A DNA stretch of 64,000 nt, from positions 62,001 to 126,000 of the forward strand of contig NW_026252121.1 of assembly GCF_025399195.1 (NCBI RefSeq), read 5' to 3'. Both the position numbers and the translations under genes were made by a program. The notes below the pieces were generated by a model that worked only from the letters and a program-made list of their open reading frames with translations, was not told the DNA's origin and did not search any database. Each line of letters starts with the position of its first letter. Position 1 is the stretch's first letter. Positions 32,882-42,770 of the stretch are shown here, piece by piece. This stretch comes from Umbelopsis ramanniana AG. Lineage: Eukaryota; Mucoromycota; Umbelopsidomycetes; Umbelopsidales; Umbelopsidaceae.

Positions 32882-33229
32882 ATGGTACATAATCCTCAAT
32901 TCAAGTCCTCTTCACCAGGTAAAGATTGTGAATCAATTGCAGAAGCATTCCCTCCAAGAAGCAGGTACTCTGGACTAACAAGAAGAGTGTACTGTGTGCC
33001 CCTGATATTCTGGTTGATCGCTGGAACCGTCGCTTCTATCGGACTGATATGTGGACTCTCATTGTTTCTGTTGAACGGTACCCGGGAAGTGGCCATCAAG
33101 CACGAACAGAATGTCATCAAAGCGCAAACTGGAGAGCTTATGGGAGACACAATGCATCGGATTAAACACATAAATGAGATGCCAGAAGCATCATCATCAA
33201 CGCTGGAAGCAATCCTACCAACGAGTTAG
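32882..33229 (+). CDS. Small single-pass membrane protein, unknown
   Basis: Open frame of 115 residues from ATG 32882 to the stop ending 33229, with no intron. A hydrophilic N-terminus is followed by a strong helix (about 40-65; VPLIFWLIAGTVASIGLICG) flanked by Arg on the N side, then a Lys/His/Glu tail. By the positive-inside rule the N-terminus faces the cytosol. I do not recognise a family. Its length, clean membrane segment and promoter-sized spacer favour a real gene. A chance ORF or a 5' exon of something longer is possible. Confidence 0.5.
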   Translation: MVHNPQFKSSSPGKDCESIAEAFPPRSRYSGLTRRVYCVPLIFWLIAGTVASIGLICGLSLFLLNGTREVAIKHEQNVIKAQTGELMGDTMHRIKHINEMPEASSSTLEAILPTS

Positions 33230-33370
33230 AACTAATATACTACTATCTCTTTATTTTAATACATTGGCTATTTCCCCTTCGTTATCTTTGAAGCTCCTGT
33301 CATACGCTTGTGACAAGATTGAATACACCGAATAAACTCCGCATACCAACTTTTTGCTTTTATCAATAAC

Positions 33371-33966
33371 ATGACAGAAGTGCGTAGTAAGATTCAGCTT
33401 ATAGTCATGTCGTATCAAGGCATTTGATTCACCACCTTGTTATAGAAACCACAGGAAGCGAGAGTCGGCGTTGGGTGTTTCGTCATTTTAAAAGGTACCG
33501 CAACCACACCGGATAGACTTCTGATTGGCCGACGAAAAGGATCTCATGGAGCCGGCACTTACCAATTGCCTGGAGGACATCTCGAGTTTAAAGAATCATT
33601 TGAAGAATGTGCTATTCGTGAGGTATATGAAGAAACGGGTTTGACCCTGAGCACCGCTGAATTTGCCACGGCTACCAATGATGTGATGACAGGTGACACA
33701 ATAATTCTTGCGTGAAAGACTTTGAATACAATTATTTATAAGACATTCATACGATAGCTGAGAACAAGCACTACTGTACAATGTTCATGAAAGCAACAGT
33801 TGACCATGAAGACGTTGAGAATCTTAGATCAATGGAGCCGGAAAAATTAGATGGCGACTGGGCATGGATAACATGGAACGATCTCGCTAAAGAGGATAGT
33901 CAATATCGCCCTCTGTTTTTACCTCTTCAAAATCTTCTCCTCACTAGACCTCACTTTACAATATAG
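33371..33966 (+). CDS. NUDT15: Nudix hydrolase, NUDT15/MTH2-like
   Basis: Exons 33371-33379 (three codons), 33446-33692 and 33758-33966 give 154 residues. The Nudix box is intact: GGHLEFKESFEECAIREVYEETG. Flanking sequence RVGVGCFVIL, RRKGSHGAGTYQLPGGH and the later NKHYCTMFMKATVD with WAWITWNDL match NUDT15, which hydrolyses modified (deoxy)nucleoside triphosphates and sanitises the nucleotide pool. The first exon carries only MTE, with a GTGCGT donor; it is inferred because it restores frame and an ATG. The stop lies only 23 bp from the stop of the convergent dehydrogenase gene. Confidence 0.9.
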
Positions 33967-33989
33967 AAATTATCAAACTGATAAATATT

Positions 33990-35333
33990 TTATTCCTTCT
34001 TGTCCAAATCAAAATCAAGTCCAGCTTTGCTACGTACGGCTAAGAAAAAGAATGAATGACAGTGAACATCCTGACGAGTCACAGTACCTTTGGATATGAA
34101 ATAAAGTTTAGGACCGCAGCTTACCTCCAACCACGCTAGTGATATCAAGATTATCTCCCTTCAATTTCTCGACTTCTTCAAAGTTGCTGTACATAGCTCT
34201 CTGAGCCGACAGATCTATATTGTATTCGGCACCAAGCTCGATAATATGTTTAAGGTCCTTCTTAACTCCTGCAACACGGAAGGAGATATTTGCATATTCA
34301 CTTGCAGCCATTTTCTTCACATAAGCAACCAAGGGTGTGTTTGGGTACATGCCCTCTATGAATGAAACAACTTTGTCTTGTCCAACCCCTATTATTGATG
34401 TTAGTAAATCGTTTTCTTATTTGAAACCATGCTCCATACGATTGCTTACCAGACGCAGCTGCCAAAGTCAAACCGTCAGCCATGACTTGGGCAAAACCCA
34501 GGACCATGGAGTTACCACTTAGTTTCATTTTCAATGCCTCGCCAACATCTTCTCCACATTCGACTGAGGATGATAATAATCTAACATCAGTATCACCATG
34601 GTATATTGTCATTGTACAAGCAGTAAGGTCTTACTTGTCTTGTTACCCATAGCTGGGATGAGGTATGGGCTTACGATTTCTCTCAGCTTGAGATCTCCAG
34701 CTTTGATAATAATCAGTTCTGCTGCGCGGGCCCTAAAGTTCAAATGCATGTGAGCTCACTAAATCTACTTTTGAAAATTATGCATTATGACACATACTTT
34801 GGTGGAAGACCGAAGATTGGTGTAGCTATAAGGCCAGCGCCGAGTTCAGTCGCTTGGGTATGGAGATCACAGGTAAGTTTAGGAGCGATGGTGCTCATCT
34901 CACAGAAAATAGTTTTTTTGCCTTGAGGTAAATGCTTGAATAGCTACAATGAACGCGATACATTAACGGCCGTGCAAAAGATGTTAATTAATAATCAGGA
35001 CACTTACTTGGTCATAACAGTCGCGGACAGCTTGATCGTTCAATAGACAAGAGAAGACGATGTTGGCGTACTGAGCAACCTCTTCAAGTGTCTCTGCTAC
35101 CTTCACACCAGAAAGCTGTTGGGCTTTGGCTGCTGACCGGTTCCACACCATAAGTGGGCTTGGATGTCCATTCTTTGCCAGCCAGTTTTGGAGGTTTTGC
35201 GCCTAAAGCAGCAGTCAGCTACCTTTTCTCCTTTAAAAATGCCGTACTTCTTCCACTGGTTACTTACCATTGCGCTTCCCATCTCTCCGAGGCCAACATA
35301 GGCGAATTTTAAGCTATGGTCGGTAGAGGTCAT
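33990..35333 (-). CDS. 3-Hydroxyisobutyrate dehydrogenase / beta-hydroxyacid dehydrogenase family
   Basis: Seven exons (35333-35268, 35202-35008, 34943-34798, 34732-34635, 34563-34450, 34388-34125, 34039-33990) encode 310 residues. The NAD(P)-binding loop FAYVGLGEMGSAMAQNL is at the N-terminus. The family's catalytic Lys and Asn lie in EALKMKLSGNSM. HIBADH, tartronate semialdehyde reductase and GLYR/NP60 proteins share this layout; the substrate cannot be read from sequence. There is no clear presequence, so a cytosolic enzyme is likelier than mitochondrial HIBADH. An upstream in-frame ATG at 35348 would add five residues. This is the most intron-rich small gene here. Confidence 0.87.
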
Positions 35334-35734
35334 GTTTGGTAGTTTCAATGTGAAAATGAATTTTTAAACCGCGTTCGACGATGCAGAGGTCTTTATATGC
35401 CTTTCGGAGGTGATCGGGTTCCAAAACCCATTTCTCCTTTTTTGGCCCACTGGGTAAATGTTGGCGCGTAAGTTGAGAGAGCAACAAGCAGACCATAAGT
35501 GCATTATTAATAAGTCTTGAACCCAAGAGGATGGTACACAGTGAAGCTATGGTTTAAAGAAATTCAGAAAAAGTGCCTGGAAAGAAAGGTGACGGTCAAT
35601 TCAAGCGCATTGCATACGTTGGCGTTAATTTTTTGCTTCGTCATCACGTTTGGCAAAATAAAGCGCGGCCATAGCCTCCTTAAAAGAAACCTCGGTTGCT
35701 TTTCCTTATAACCTTTATTTTAAGCTAGAACATC
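35334..35734. other. Divergent promoter region
   Basis: Non-coding DNA between the dehydrogenase and peroxiredoxin starts. No clear TATA or stress element recognised. Confidence 0.4.
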
Positions 35735-36517
35735 ATGGTAAGTCTTTATTGACTTGATGCTTCGCTCCACTGGAGCCGTACCATTGACATATTATGTAAA
35801 TTTCAGACCGCCGCTGTAGGAGACAAGGTATGTTTATCGCTCAAGACTCAACGATGTGACTCAATTAATACTTCGCTCTATTTACGCTTTTTCTTTTGAC
35901 AGTTTCCTGAAGTCACTTTGACATACGTTCCTTATGATGCTCATGCTGACCCCAATGCCTGCGGACGGTAATTATCTACGTGTTTAGGTTTGATTACAAA
36001 CGAGTTTGCCCAATAACGCTTTTGGCCCCCAGCCCAGTACCTCTCAAGAGCAGCAAGGACTTTGCTAACAAGAAGGTGGTTATCGTCGGTGTACCAGGTG
36101 CCTTTACACGTAAGTGACGGTTATCACGCATGTCAAGCTTCAGATCGTGTACTGAATATCCACGCAGCCACTTGCTCCGAAACTCACGTTCCTGGCTTCA
36201 TTGAAAAGCTGTCCGAACTCAAGTCAAAGGGAGTTGACGAGGTTTTGATTTACTCTATCACCGATGCCTTCGTCATGTATGGTTGGTCTAAGGTCGTTGG
36301 TGGTGCTGATAAGGGCATCAAGTTCGTTGGCGACGCTAATGGCGAACTCGCCACCAAGCTCGGTTTGAGCCAAGATTTGTCCAGCATGGGCTTTGGCCAG
36401 CTCCGATCCAAGCGTTTCGCTCTTGTCATTGATGATCTTGTCCTCAAGTACGTTGGTGTCGAATCTGGACCAGACGTATCTTCCTCCTCCGCAGAGGCTG
36501 TCCTTAAGAGTTTGTAA
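35735..36517 (+). CDS. AHP1: Peroxiredoxin, Ahp1/Prx5 type
   Basis: Exons 35735-35737 (the ATG alone), 35807-35827, 35903-35967, 36033-36109 and 36168-36517 encode 171 residues. The peroxidatic cysteine is Cys58 in GAFTPTCSETHVPGF. Cys28 in DPNACGR takes the place of the Ahp1 resolving cysteine (Cys31 in yeast, where the peroxidatic residue is Cys62), so a typical two-Cys intersubunit mechanism with thioredoxin is expected. It reduces alkyl hydroperoxides; no peroxisomal signal (C-terminus is LKSL) or presequence is seen, so cytosol. The first intron begins directly after the start codon. Confidence 0.94.
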
Positions 36518-36749
36518 ACAAGGCTCCTCCGAACCACGTTTACAATGAAATAAATGAGAAATAGGTTGTCTGTGCCTCATATTTTCGTGCATGGCTTTGC
36601 CGGAGCATTCGTGACATTTTCCAAATAACTCTCGACAATCATGCTCAGTAATGTGTATCTTGGAAATCTTAACGCTTCACAGCCAAAGAGTTATTACGTT
36701 TATTAACAAGAACTTATGGTATACAATCACTTTCAGTCGCAGGCATTTA

Positions 36750-37888
36750 CTACTTGCGTTTCAGTGCCTCAAATCTGCGTGTTAGTTCGTCAAAATCAGG
36801 TATCTGGTCGGTTTTAGGTGGCGGCGGTGGTGTTGAGGTTTTGGATCCAGCTTTGCCTGGAACATTGCTAGGTGGTGCAGGCAAATCCCAGTTAGATTCA
36901 GAGAAATCGCTATCATCGACCTATTCATATACAAAACAGTCAATTAGTCTGTATGAACCCCCTCTTCAGTTGTTTCTAGCTCATTCTTACCTGCTGTTCA
37001 GCGTCATCCGACTGTGCTTTCTCGCCACTCTCCTTTACATCCTATGCAATTGACGAAAAAAAGGGTTAGTCCAAGCAGCACTTTTCTCGATTTTTACTCT
37101 CAGTTCCATACCTCCAAGACATCCTCATCACCACCATCATCGGAACCCCCATATGAATCTGGGGATCTCCAATCCACACTATATGCTTTTGCAATTTCTT
37201 CCAGATAGCGTTCTACCAAAAAGGCTTCTGGTGTGGCAATTGATAGCTTGCTGACAAGCTGAAAGATTGACTTATTAGTACCAATGAAGACTATGATATG
37301 TACGCTATAAAGCAGGACTCTTACTCTTTCATTCACGACATTGTTCGTATTTTCCATTGCCGCTAACAAAAACTCCTTTCCATACTTGGCACCCAGTTGG
37401 TCGCGTATCTGCGTAGTTTAAACAGGTCAAGACTATGAATTGCACAACGGTAACAGTAAATATTTCAACTTACTGGTGCTAATTCCTTTACTTGGTCGGT
37501 TCTGGGAGCAGCCCAGATAACGCTACATACTGCAGTTTCAATGCTTGGATCGCAATCTCTAGATATTGCCAAGAACGGCGGTCAGCTTCTCCCCTATCAC
37601 CAACAAAAACCATCGTCTATAACCTTACTTGATCTGTTCCAGTATTCCAAATCTTGCGCTGAGAAGGTCACAGTACAGCTCCAGAATCTCCATTGCTTCT
37701 GTCTCAAAGTCTTCACGAATGATATGCTCGACTCGGATTCTAGCACTGTCCTCCTTGCCCTTTTCCAACAACCCGGCGATTTCACGTCGTTGGTGCTGAT
37801 TTAAGGACGTTTTCTTGGCCTGCAGCATTTTCAAACGGTTGCTTGCCAGCTTTAGTAGAAGCTTCAGCCTTGAAGGATTGAAAACCAT
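36750..37888 (-). CDS. IST1: IST1, ESCRT-III-associated regulator of Vps4
   Basis: Six exons (37888-37629, 37558-37474, 37408-37325, 37258-37112, 37041-36991, 36920-36750) encode 265 residues. The N-terminal helical domain (RLKLLLKLASNRLKMLQAK, ARIRVEHIIREDF, AMEILELYCDLLSARF) is the IST1/ESCRT-III fold. An acidic linker leads to the C-terminal MIT-interacting motif IPDFDELTRRFEALKRK, which binds the Vps4 MIT domain. It acts at endosomes and in cytokinesis. It diverges from the Zn2Cys6 gene over only 155 bp. Domain and end motif together make the call firm. Confidence 0.94.
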
Positions 37889-38043
37889 TTGGAAATGAAG
37901 TTGTAACTACAAGGAGCCACTGACGGCATTGCGGCCCTTATTTCACAAAAATTAGAATGGTCACGAGATTCCTCATTTTCTTCAGCGCAGCAGTTTTCTC
38001 TATTTTACCCACTTGCTTGCCACAGGCAATTTGGCAGCAGCTA

Positions 38044-40400
38044 ATGGACTTCGTAGACTTTGAAGAATCGGCTTACGTTAAAGAGGAAGAGGAGGAAGAC
38101 GACGAACAGAAAAACTCCTCGAGGCCCGTCAGACGTAGAGCTCGTCTTGCTCTATCTTGTCAACGGTATGTTTCAACATTATCATTTAGTGTTTGTGACT
38201 CATACAGTACCTAACAACCCGAGCAAACAGATGCCGTAAAAATCGCTCGAAATGCTCTCGTACTCGCCCAAGATGCTTACAATGTGAAGAGGCTGATACC
38301 GAGTGTACTTATTTGGAGATTCCAGGTGATCTTGAAAGCACAGCTCTACGACAACGATTTGCTGGACTCGAAGATCAAATTCACACTGCTTTGGCTCAAT
38401 TCGACGCTATTGAAAGTCTGGTGAAGGATAACTTGGATTGCGTCAATCAACAGCAAGATTCCAATGCAAATATCCGTACTATCACCAATGGACAGAATGG
38501 CCACCATAACATGGAAGTGGATTTTCCGGCAGACGAAGTTCATATCAATACTCGCTCGATACAATCTTGGGATATCGAGCGAAATCCTGAGTCGAGCACC
38601 GGTGGTCTTTCCATACACACATACTCAAGAAAGCTCGACGATTTGTGTCAAGTACTTCTCAGCTTTGGTCTGGACAATATGCACTTGACCGGACAAGAAG
38701 ACAGGGACGGCTCCTATGAGCAGAAGAACCTTATCAGGAACGACGTTATCTATAGATCTATGCGACTCTCTCATTTCACGACCGTCTCATTGAAGCATAT
38801 TCCTAATGACGTTACAATTGCTCCCAAGATGATGGAAAACGATGATAGTGATGGTCCTATCTCCCTTCCCCGCCTTCCACCTCAGCTCTTAGTCAATATT
38901 TTACACCAACATCACAATTGTATTCTGCATGGATCTATACCGAAATTTGCACGAACGTTTTCTAGAATTCTGCTGCAAACCAATCAACCGCAACAGCTAA
39001 AAATGCTTCAGTCCTCCATGCTATGCCACCTCATTCCGCATGCGTTTCGCTGGCATCCATCTGTGTTAATGCCTTACATTTCATCTGAACGAGAATCCTT
39101 CAACTATGCACAGAAATATTATTTGTACACCAGACAAATTTTGGCAGCCTGTTGCTTCGAAGAGCCCACTTTGCTCACTGTACACAGTCTTGTGAATTTG
39201 GCACTGTACAATATCGAGAGCGGAGATCCCAATGTGACGTATATGAATATCGGCATGGCATCTAGAATGGTGTACTCTCTAGGTATGCATCGAGAAGAAA
39301 ATTTACTTGGCCTTGTCGAATCGCAATTAGAGACGACTCCCATTTTGCGGTCTGTCTTTACCGACCAAAACGATACGGTTCAATCTCTCATCGATTACGC
39401 GCGATCTCTCTTTTGGGTTGTCTATTGCATAGATACCGATGCTTCCCATTTTCACAACAAACCATACAATATGACTCTAGATGACTGTACGGTGAAATTT
39501 CACACCCCGTCAAATGAAGCGACGCTGAGAACTAAAGCTTTGGCTAAACGGGAAAAGTCAATGTCTCCACCCACACGCACGTATGATTTATTTCCACCAT
39601 TATCACAGGGTTATGATGAATGCGACGAATTAGAACCAGATGTTCAAGTTGAGGAGCTTACGAACGGTCTCTCGGATCCATATGCTGAAAAAGACCGGTA
39701 TCAGGCATTGTATAAACGATACAACTTTGAAAACCTGCAAATCACACGAGAGATTCGCGAAACATGTTATTCCGACTCGCAAGTCATGGTGTCTTTGAAA
39801 GAAGTTGAACGCATCGAAGGCATTTTGCACTCATTTTATGCCGAACTTCCTGAATGGATCCGCAATGAAGACGAGATCACGCCAAAAATGTCGTTATGGC
39901 AATCCCGCTGCAAGTATATGGAATTGATACGGTACTATGGTAATTGGATCTTATTGCACCAAACCTACCTGCCACTTCCTGAGCTATCTACCTCGCCTGT
40001 ACTTGCATCGTCTCCAGTTCCTGGCAGCGTTCATCACTCGCCCCCATCACGATTTGCCGCGTTTGGTCCATTGGATGAAGAACACAACCGTTCGCTGGAA
40101 GCCTGTACTAAGGCCGCCATGCGTATTTCAAAATTATTCGATTTGTGGGTACCTGCTTCCGATGAGATGGTGGCAGTCGGCGTGGACTGCTATTTCCGGC
40201 CGTGTGTCCACGAATTTAAGCATGCTTGCGAAGTGCTGGTTTACAACGCTCATCATGCTCAATTGCAATCCGTCAAAGACCAAGCGCTCATCTGCTTGAA
40301 GCTGTTGATGGAAGTCATGCAACGAACGCCAGTTTGGGATATTGCAAAGGATAGACCCTTTATGGTGACGGTTCAGCAGACCATTGCTGAATATGAGTAG
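38044..40400 (+). CDS. Zn2Cys6 transcription factor with fungal_trans domain
   Basis: Exons 38044-38165 and 38231-40400 encode 763 residues. The binuclear zinc cluster is completed by splicing: CQRCRKNRSKC then SRTRPRC, LQC and EEADTEC (spacing 2-6-6-2-6), residues about 39-66. A short helix after it (LRQRFAGLEDQIHTALAQF) may dimerise. The middle region (about 250-480; YTRQILAACCFEEPT, ARSLFWVVYCIDTDAS) is the fungal-specific regulatory domain. Target genes are unknown. An acidic N-terminus (EEEEEDDEQ) precedes the zinc cluster. An in-frame ATG at 37957 exists, but it would add a hydrophobic stretch unlikely in a nuclear regulator. Confidence 0.92.
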
Positions 40401-40678
40401 TAGCAGCACTTTGCATAACATGTACATAGAATTGAATAGTGTTTTTTTTTTTGGAAACCAATTGTTGTAATATAATACATTTTGTCTTGATACCAGTATA
40501 CCAAAGTCAATATGTGCACTGTGGGGGGGAGGGACCAAAGGATAGAGTAGAAACAATGGAAACAAAATTCATCCAAAAGAAAGAAGAAATGGGCGACGTA
40601 TAAAACAGAGCTTGGTCTAGGGGAAGGGAAAGGCAGTGAAAAGTCGAAAGTTGAACGTAACCACGACATTGATCTATT

Positions 40679-41544
40679 TTATGGAATGATGGATGGTTCG
40701 GAAGGACGTGCTTGTTCTCTTGAAGGACTAGGTGACCGCGAGTCATATCTTGGCCTTCTCTCTGTCGACGGTGGTGAGCGGTCTCTTGGCGAAGCAGATT
40801 TCCGCAGTGGTGACCGGCTGCGACTACGATATCGTCCATTTCCTGGTGATCGACCGCCATATCGGTTTGGCGGTGACCGTGATCTATCCGAGCGCCATCG
40901 ATTGCTTGCCGAACTTTTAGCCCACTGCAATTCGCGAGGTTAGTTGCTGTCGTCAACCAATGTCACACCAAAAATATTGAAACATGTGCTGCTGGGAACG
41001 CAACGCACCTGTATCGTCAAGGTATGCCCTTCTACACGGCGACCGTGCATTTCATTCAAAGCGTCTTCTGCGTCCCGAGGATCTTCAAACTCCACAAACG
41101 CAAACCTGATCAAGTGCTTATTATGAGACCTCTTTTCATCACGAAAACGAATGACAAAACCATCCAACTTACGGTTTGGCACTTGGGTTCTTTTGAGCTG
41201 GAATATCACATCGAACTAATCGTCCATATCTGTCAACGCAAATGAGATCACGATTAATAACGGCTGTTTTAGGATATACGTCCATGTATAGCTATTTCAT
41301 ATGGGGTTGTTGCGTATTTTTTAGTGCAGCGTTGAAGGGTGGAGCGAATTAAGCGAATCACGGATGATTAGGGCATGTGTTGAACAGGTGATTGGGTGGG
41401 ATCAATGTCATGACAAGTTGACATTGAATGACCGTAGCAGTATGACCTTACACATACGTTGCAAACGTACCTTTCGAATTCATATCCCAAATCTCTTGCT
41501 CTCGTACGTGGTGTAAACCCTGCAACATACAGTGTAGTCCTCAT
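40679..41544 (-). CDS. SR-type RNA-binding protein (one RRM plus RS tail)
   Basis: Exons 41544-41471, 41229-41173, 41105-41009 and 40924-40679 encode 157 residues. RNP2 is LYVAGF near the start, RNP1 is FAFVEFED, and the RRM ends GHTLTIQWAKS. The C-terminal half is rich in RS, SP and RD dipeptides (YRSRSRSPLRKSASPRDRS), a substrate for SR kinases. Such proteins choose splice sites and accompany mRNA export. It resembles small SRSF-like proteins of fungi; the exact orthologue is not determined. Confidence 0.92.
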
Positions 41545-41756
41545 GGCACAGGAGAAGGAAAAAACCAAGACAGCTCTGGTTTTTTCAAAAACAAAATTGT
41601 AACTGAAATTTTCAACAACCGCATGCAAATTGATATTCCCTTTTTTTTAATGATGACTTCCTTGTTTTATTGGTCGGGACATTGTATAGTTGTCAGAAGC
41701 ACTGGATTTTATAAACTATTATATATATACATGTAGGGGTGAATAAAAGAGCATTC

Positions 41757-42770
41757 CTAGTCTTTGAGATTGGCTTTAATGGTTGCAGCAGTCTTTTGTT
41801 TGTCAAGACCTATTGCCTCTGGGGTAGTTTCATATCTAGGGCTGGTGGTGCCAAACAAGGTATCAAATATACGAGATTGCTTGCCGAAGTTGCCGGCGCG
41901 CTTTCCAAGTCGGTGGTGGAGATCGTGATCTTCAACGACAAGATCAAGACCGAATGGACGAAGCAAAGGTCCAATGACGGGGTGACCCATGTCAGCACGA
42001 ACACCAGAGTGGCCAGCCAACTCGATGAAATTGACATATACGCAAGCAATATACCAATGGGCAAAGGGAATAGGCCGTAAGGTATAGGCCAGAAGAGGGA
42101 TAACGATGATGTCGAATGTTTCCTGGATATGATCTGCAAGGGGTGCCATCAACGAGGTGGGATGCTTGGTGGTATGATGGGTTCTGTGGATCTTCCAGAG
42201 CCATGGGATTTGATGGAGAGCTCTGTGATAGAGGTAGAAGAAGAAATCTACTGCCACCATGTATAAAGCTGCATCGATGGGTAGCTTCCATGAAACCTGG
42301 GGTAGGCGACCAGGCTTATAAGCAATAATGGCTGCCATCATGGTGCGAAGGGAGATAGTAGCCAAAAGCCCAAGTGTCAAGGGAGTGACTCTGTTTTGGG
42401 CAACACGGTCACGCTCTCTGTTAGCGGCATCCAAATGGCCATATTTTTCACCGAGGATTCTCAAGTATCGGACCGTGGTTAATCCAAAGGCTGCCAAGTT
42501 GGCTGTATAGACGCCAAATGTTTCTAGGCGGCTCCAATTTCGTCCAAAATACATCTGTGAGACATATTGAAGTGCGATGGGAGCAATTGCCCATGGAATA
42601 ACGAAAGCATGGTCTCGCAAAATTGAATGCTTAGGCACAGGTCCGGTCCTGACTTTCTCTTTATAATTGCTTCCAAGATCCATGTTGATGATTTTTTGGA
42701 ACAAGTCGAATTCTTTTGGATCTTTGGTCCACCATTGTTCGCTTTTTGGGGTTGAAAGTGGTGCAGCCAT
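41757..42770 (-). CDS. Fatty acid hydroxylase / sterol desaturase family membrane protein
   Basis: Single exon, 337 residues. Three histidine boxes bind the di-iron centre: HRALH, HRTHH and HDLHH, in the order and spacing of the ERG3/ERG25/SUR2 superfamily. Hydrophobic helices precede and lie between them (TLGLLATISLRTMMAAIIA, ALYMVAVDFFFYLY, FIELAGHSG). It is probably an ER membrane oxygenase acting on a sterol, sphingoid base or alkyl lipid. It is longer at the N-terminus than SUR2 and lacks the C-terminal KKxx of ERG25, so the substrate is open. Confidence 0.9.
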   Translation of the reverse strand: MAAPLSTPKSEQWWTKDPKEFDLFQKIINMDLGSNYKEKVRTGPVPKHSILRDHAFVIPWAIAPIALQYVSQMYFGRNWSRLETFGVYTANLAAFGLTTVRYLRILGEKYGHLDAANRERDRVAQNRVTPLTLGLLATISLRTMMAAIIAYKPGRLPQVSWKLPIDAALYMVAVDFFFYLYHRALHQIPWLWKIHRTHHTTKHPTSLMAPLADHIQETFDIIVIPLLAYTLRPIPFAHWYIACVYVNFIELAGHSGVRADMGHPVIGPLLRPFGLDLVVEDHDLHHRLGKRAGNFGKQSRIFDTLFGTTSPRYETTPEAIGLDKQKTAATIKANLKD

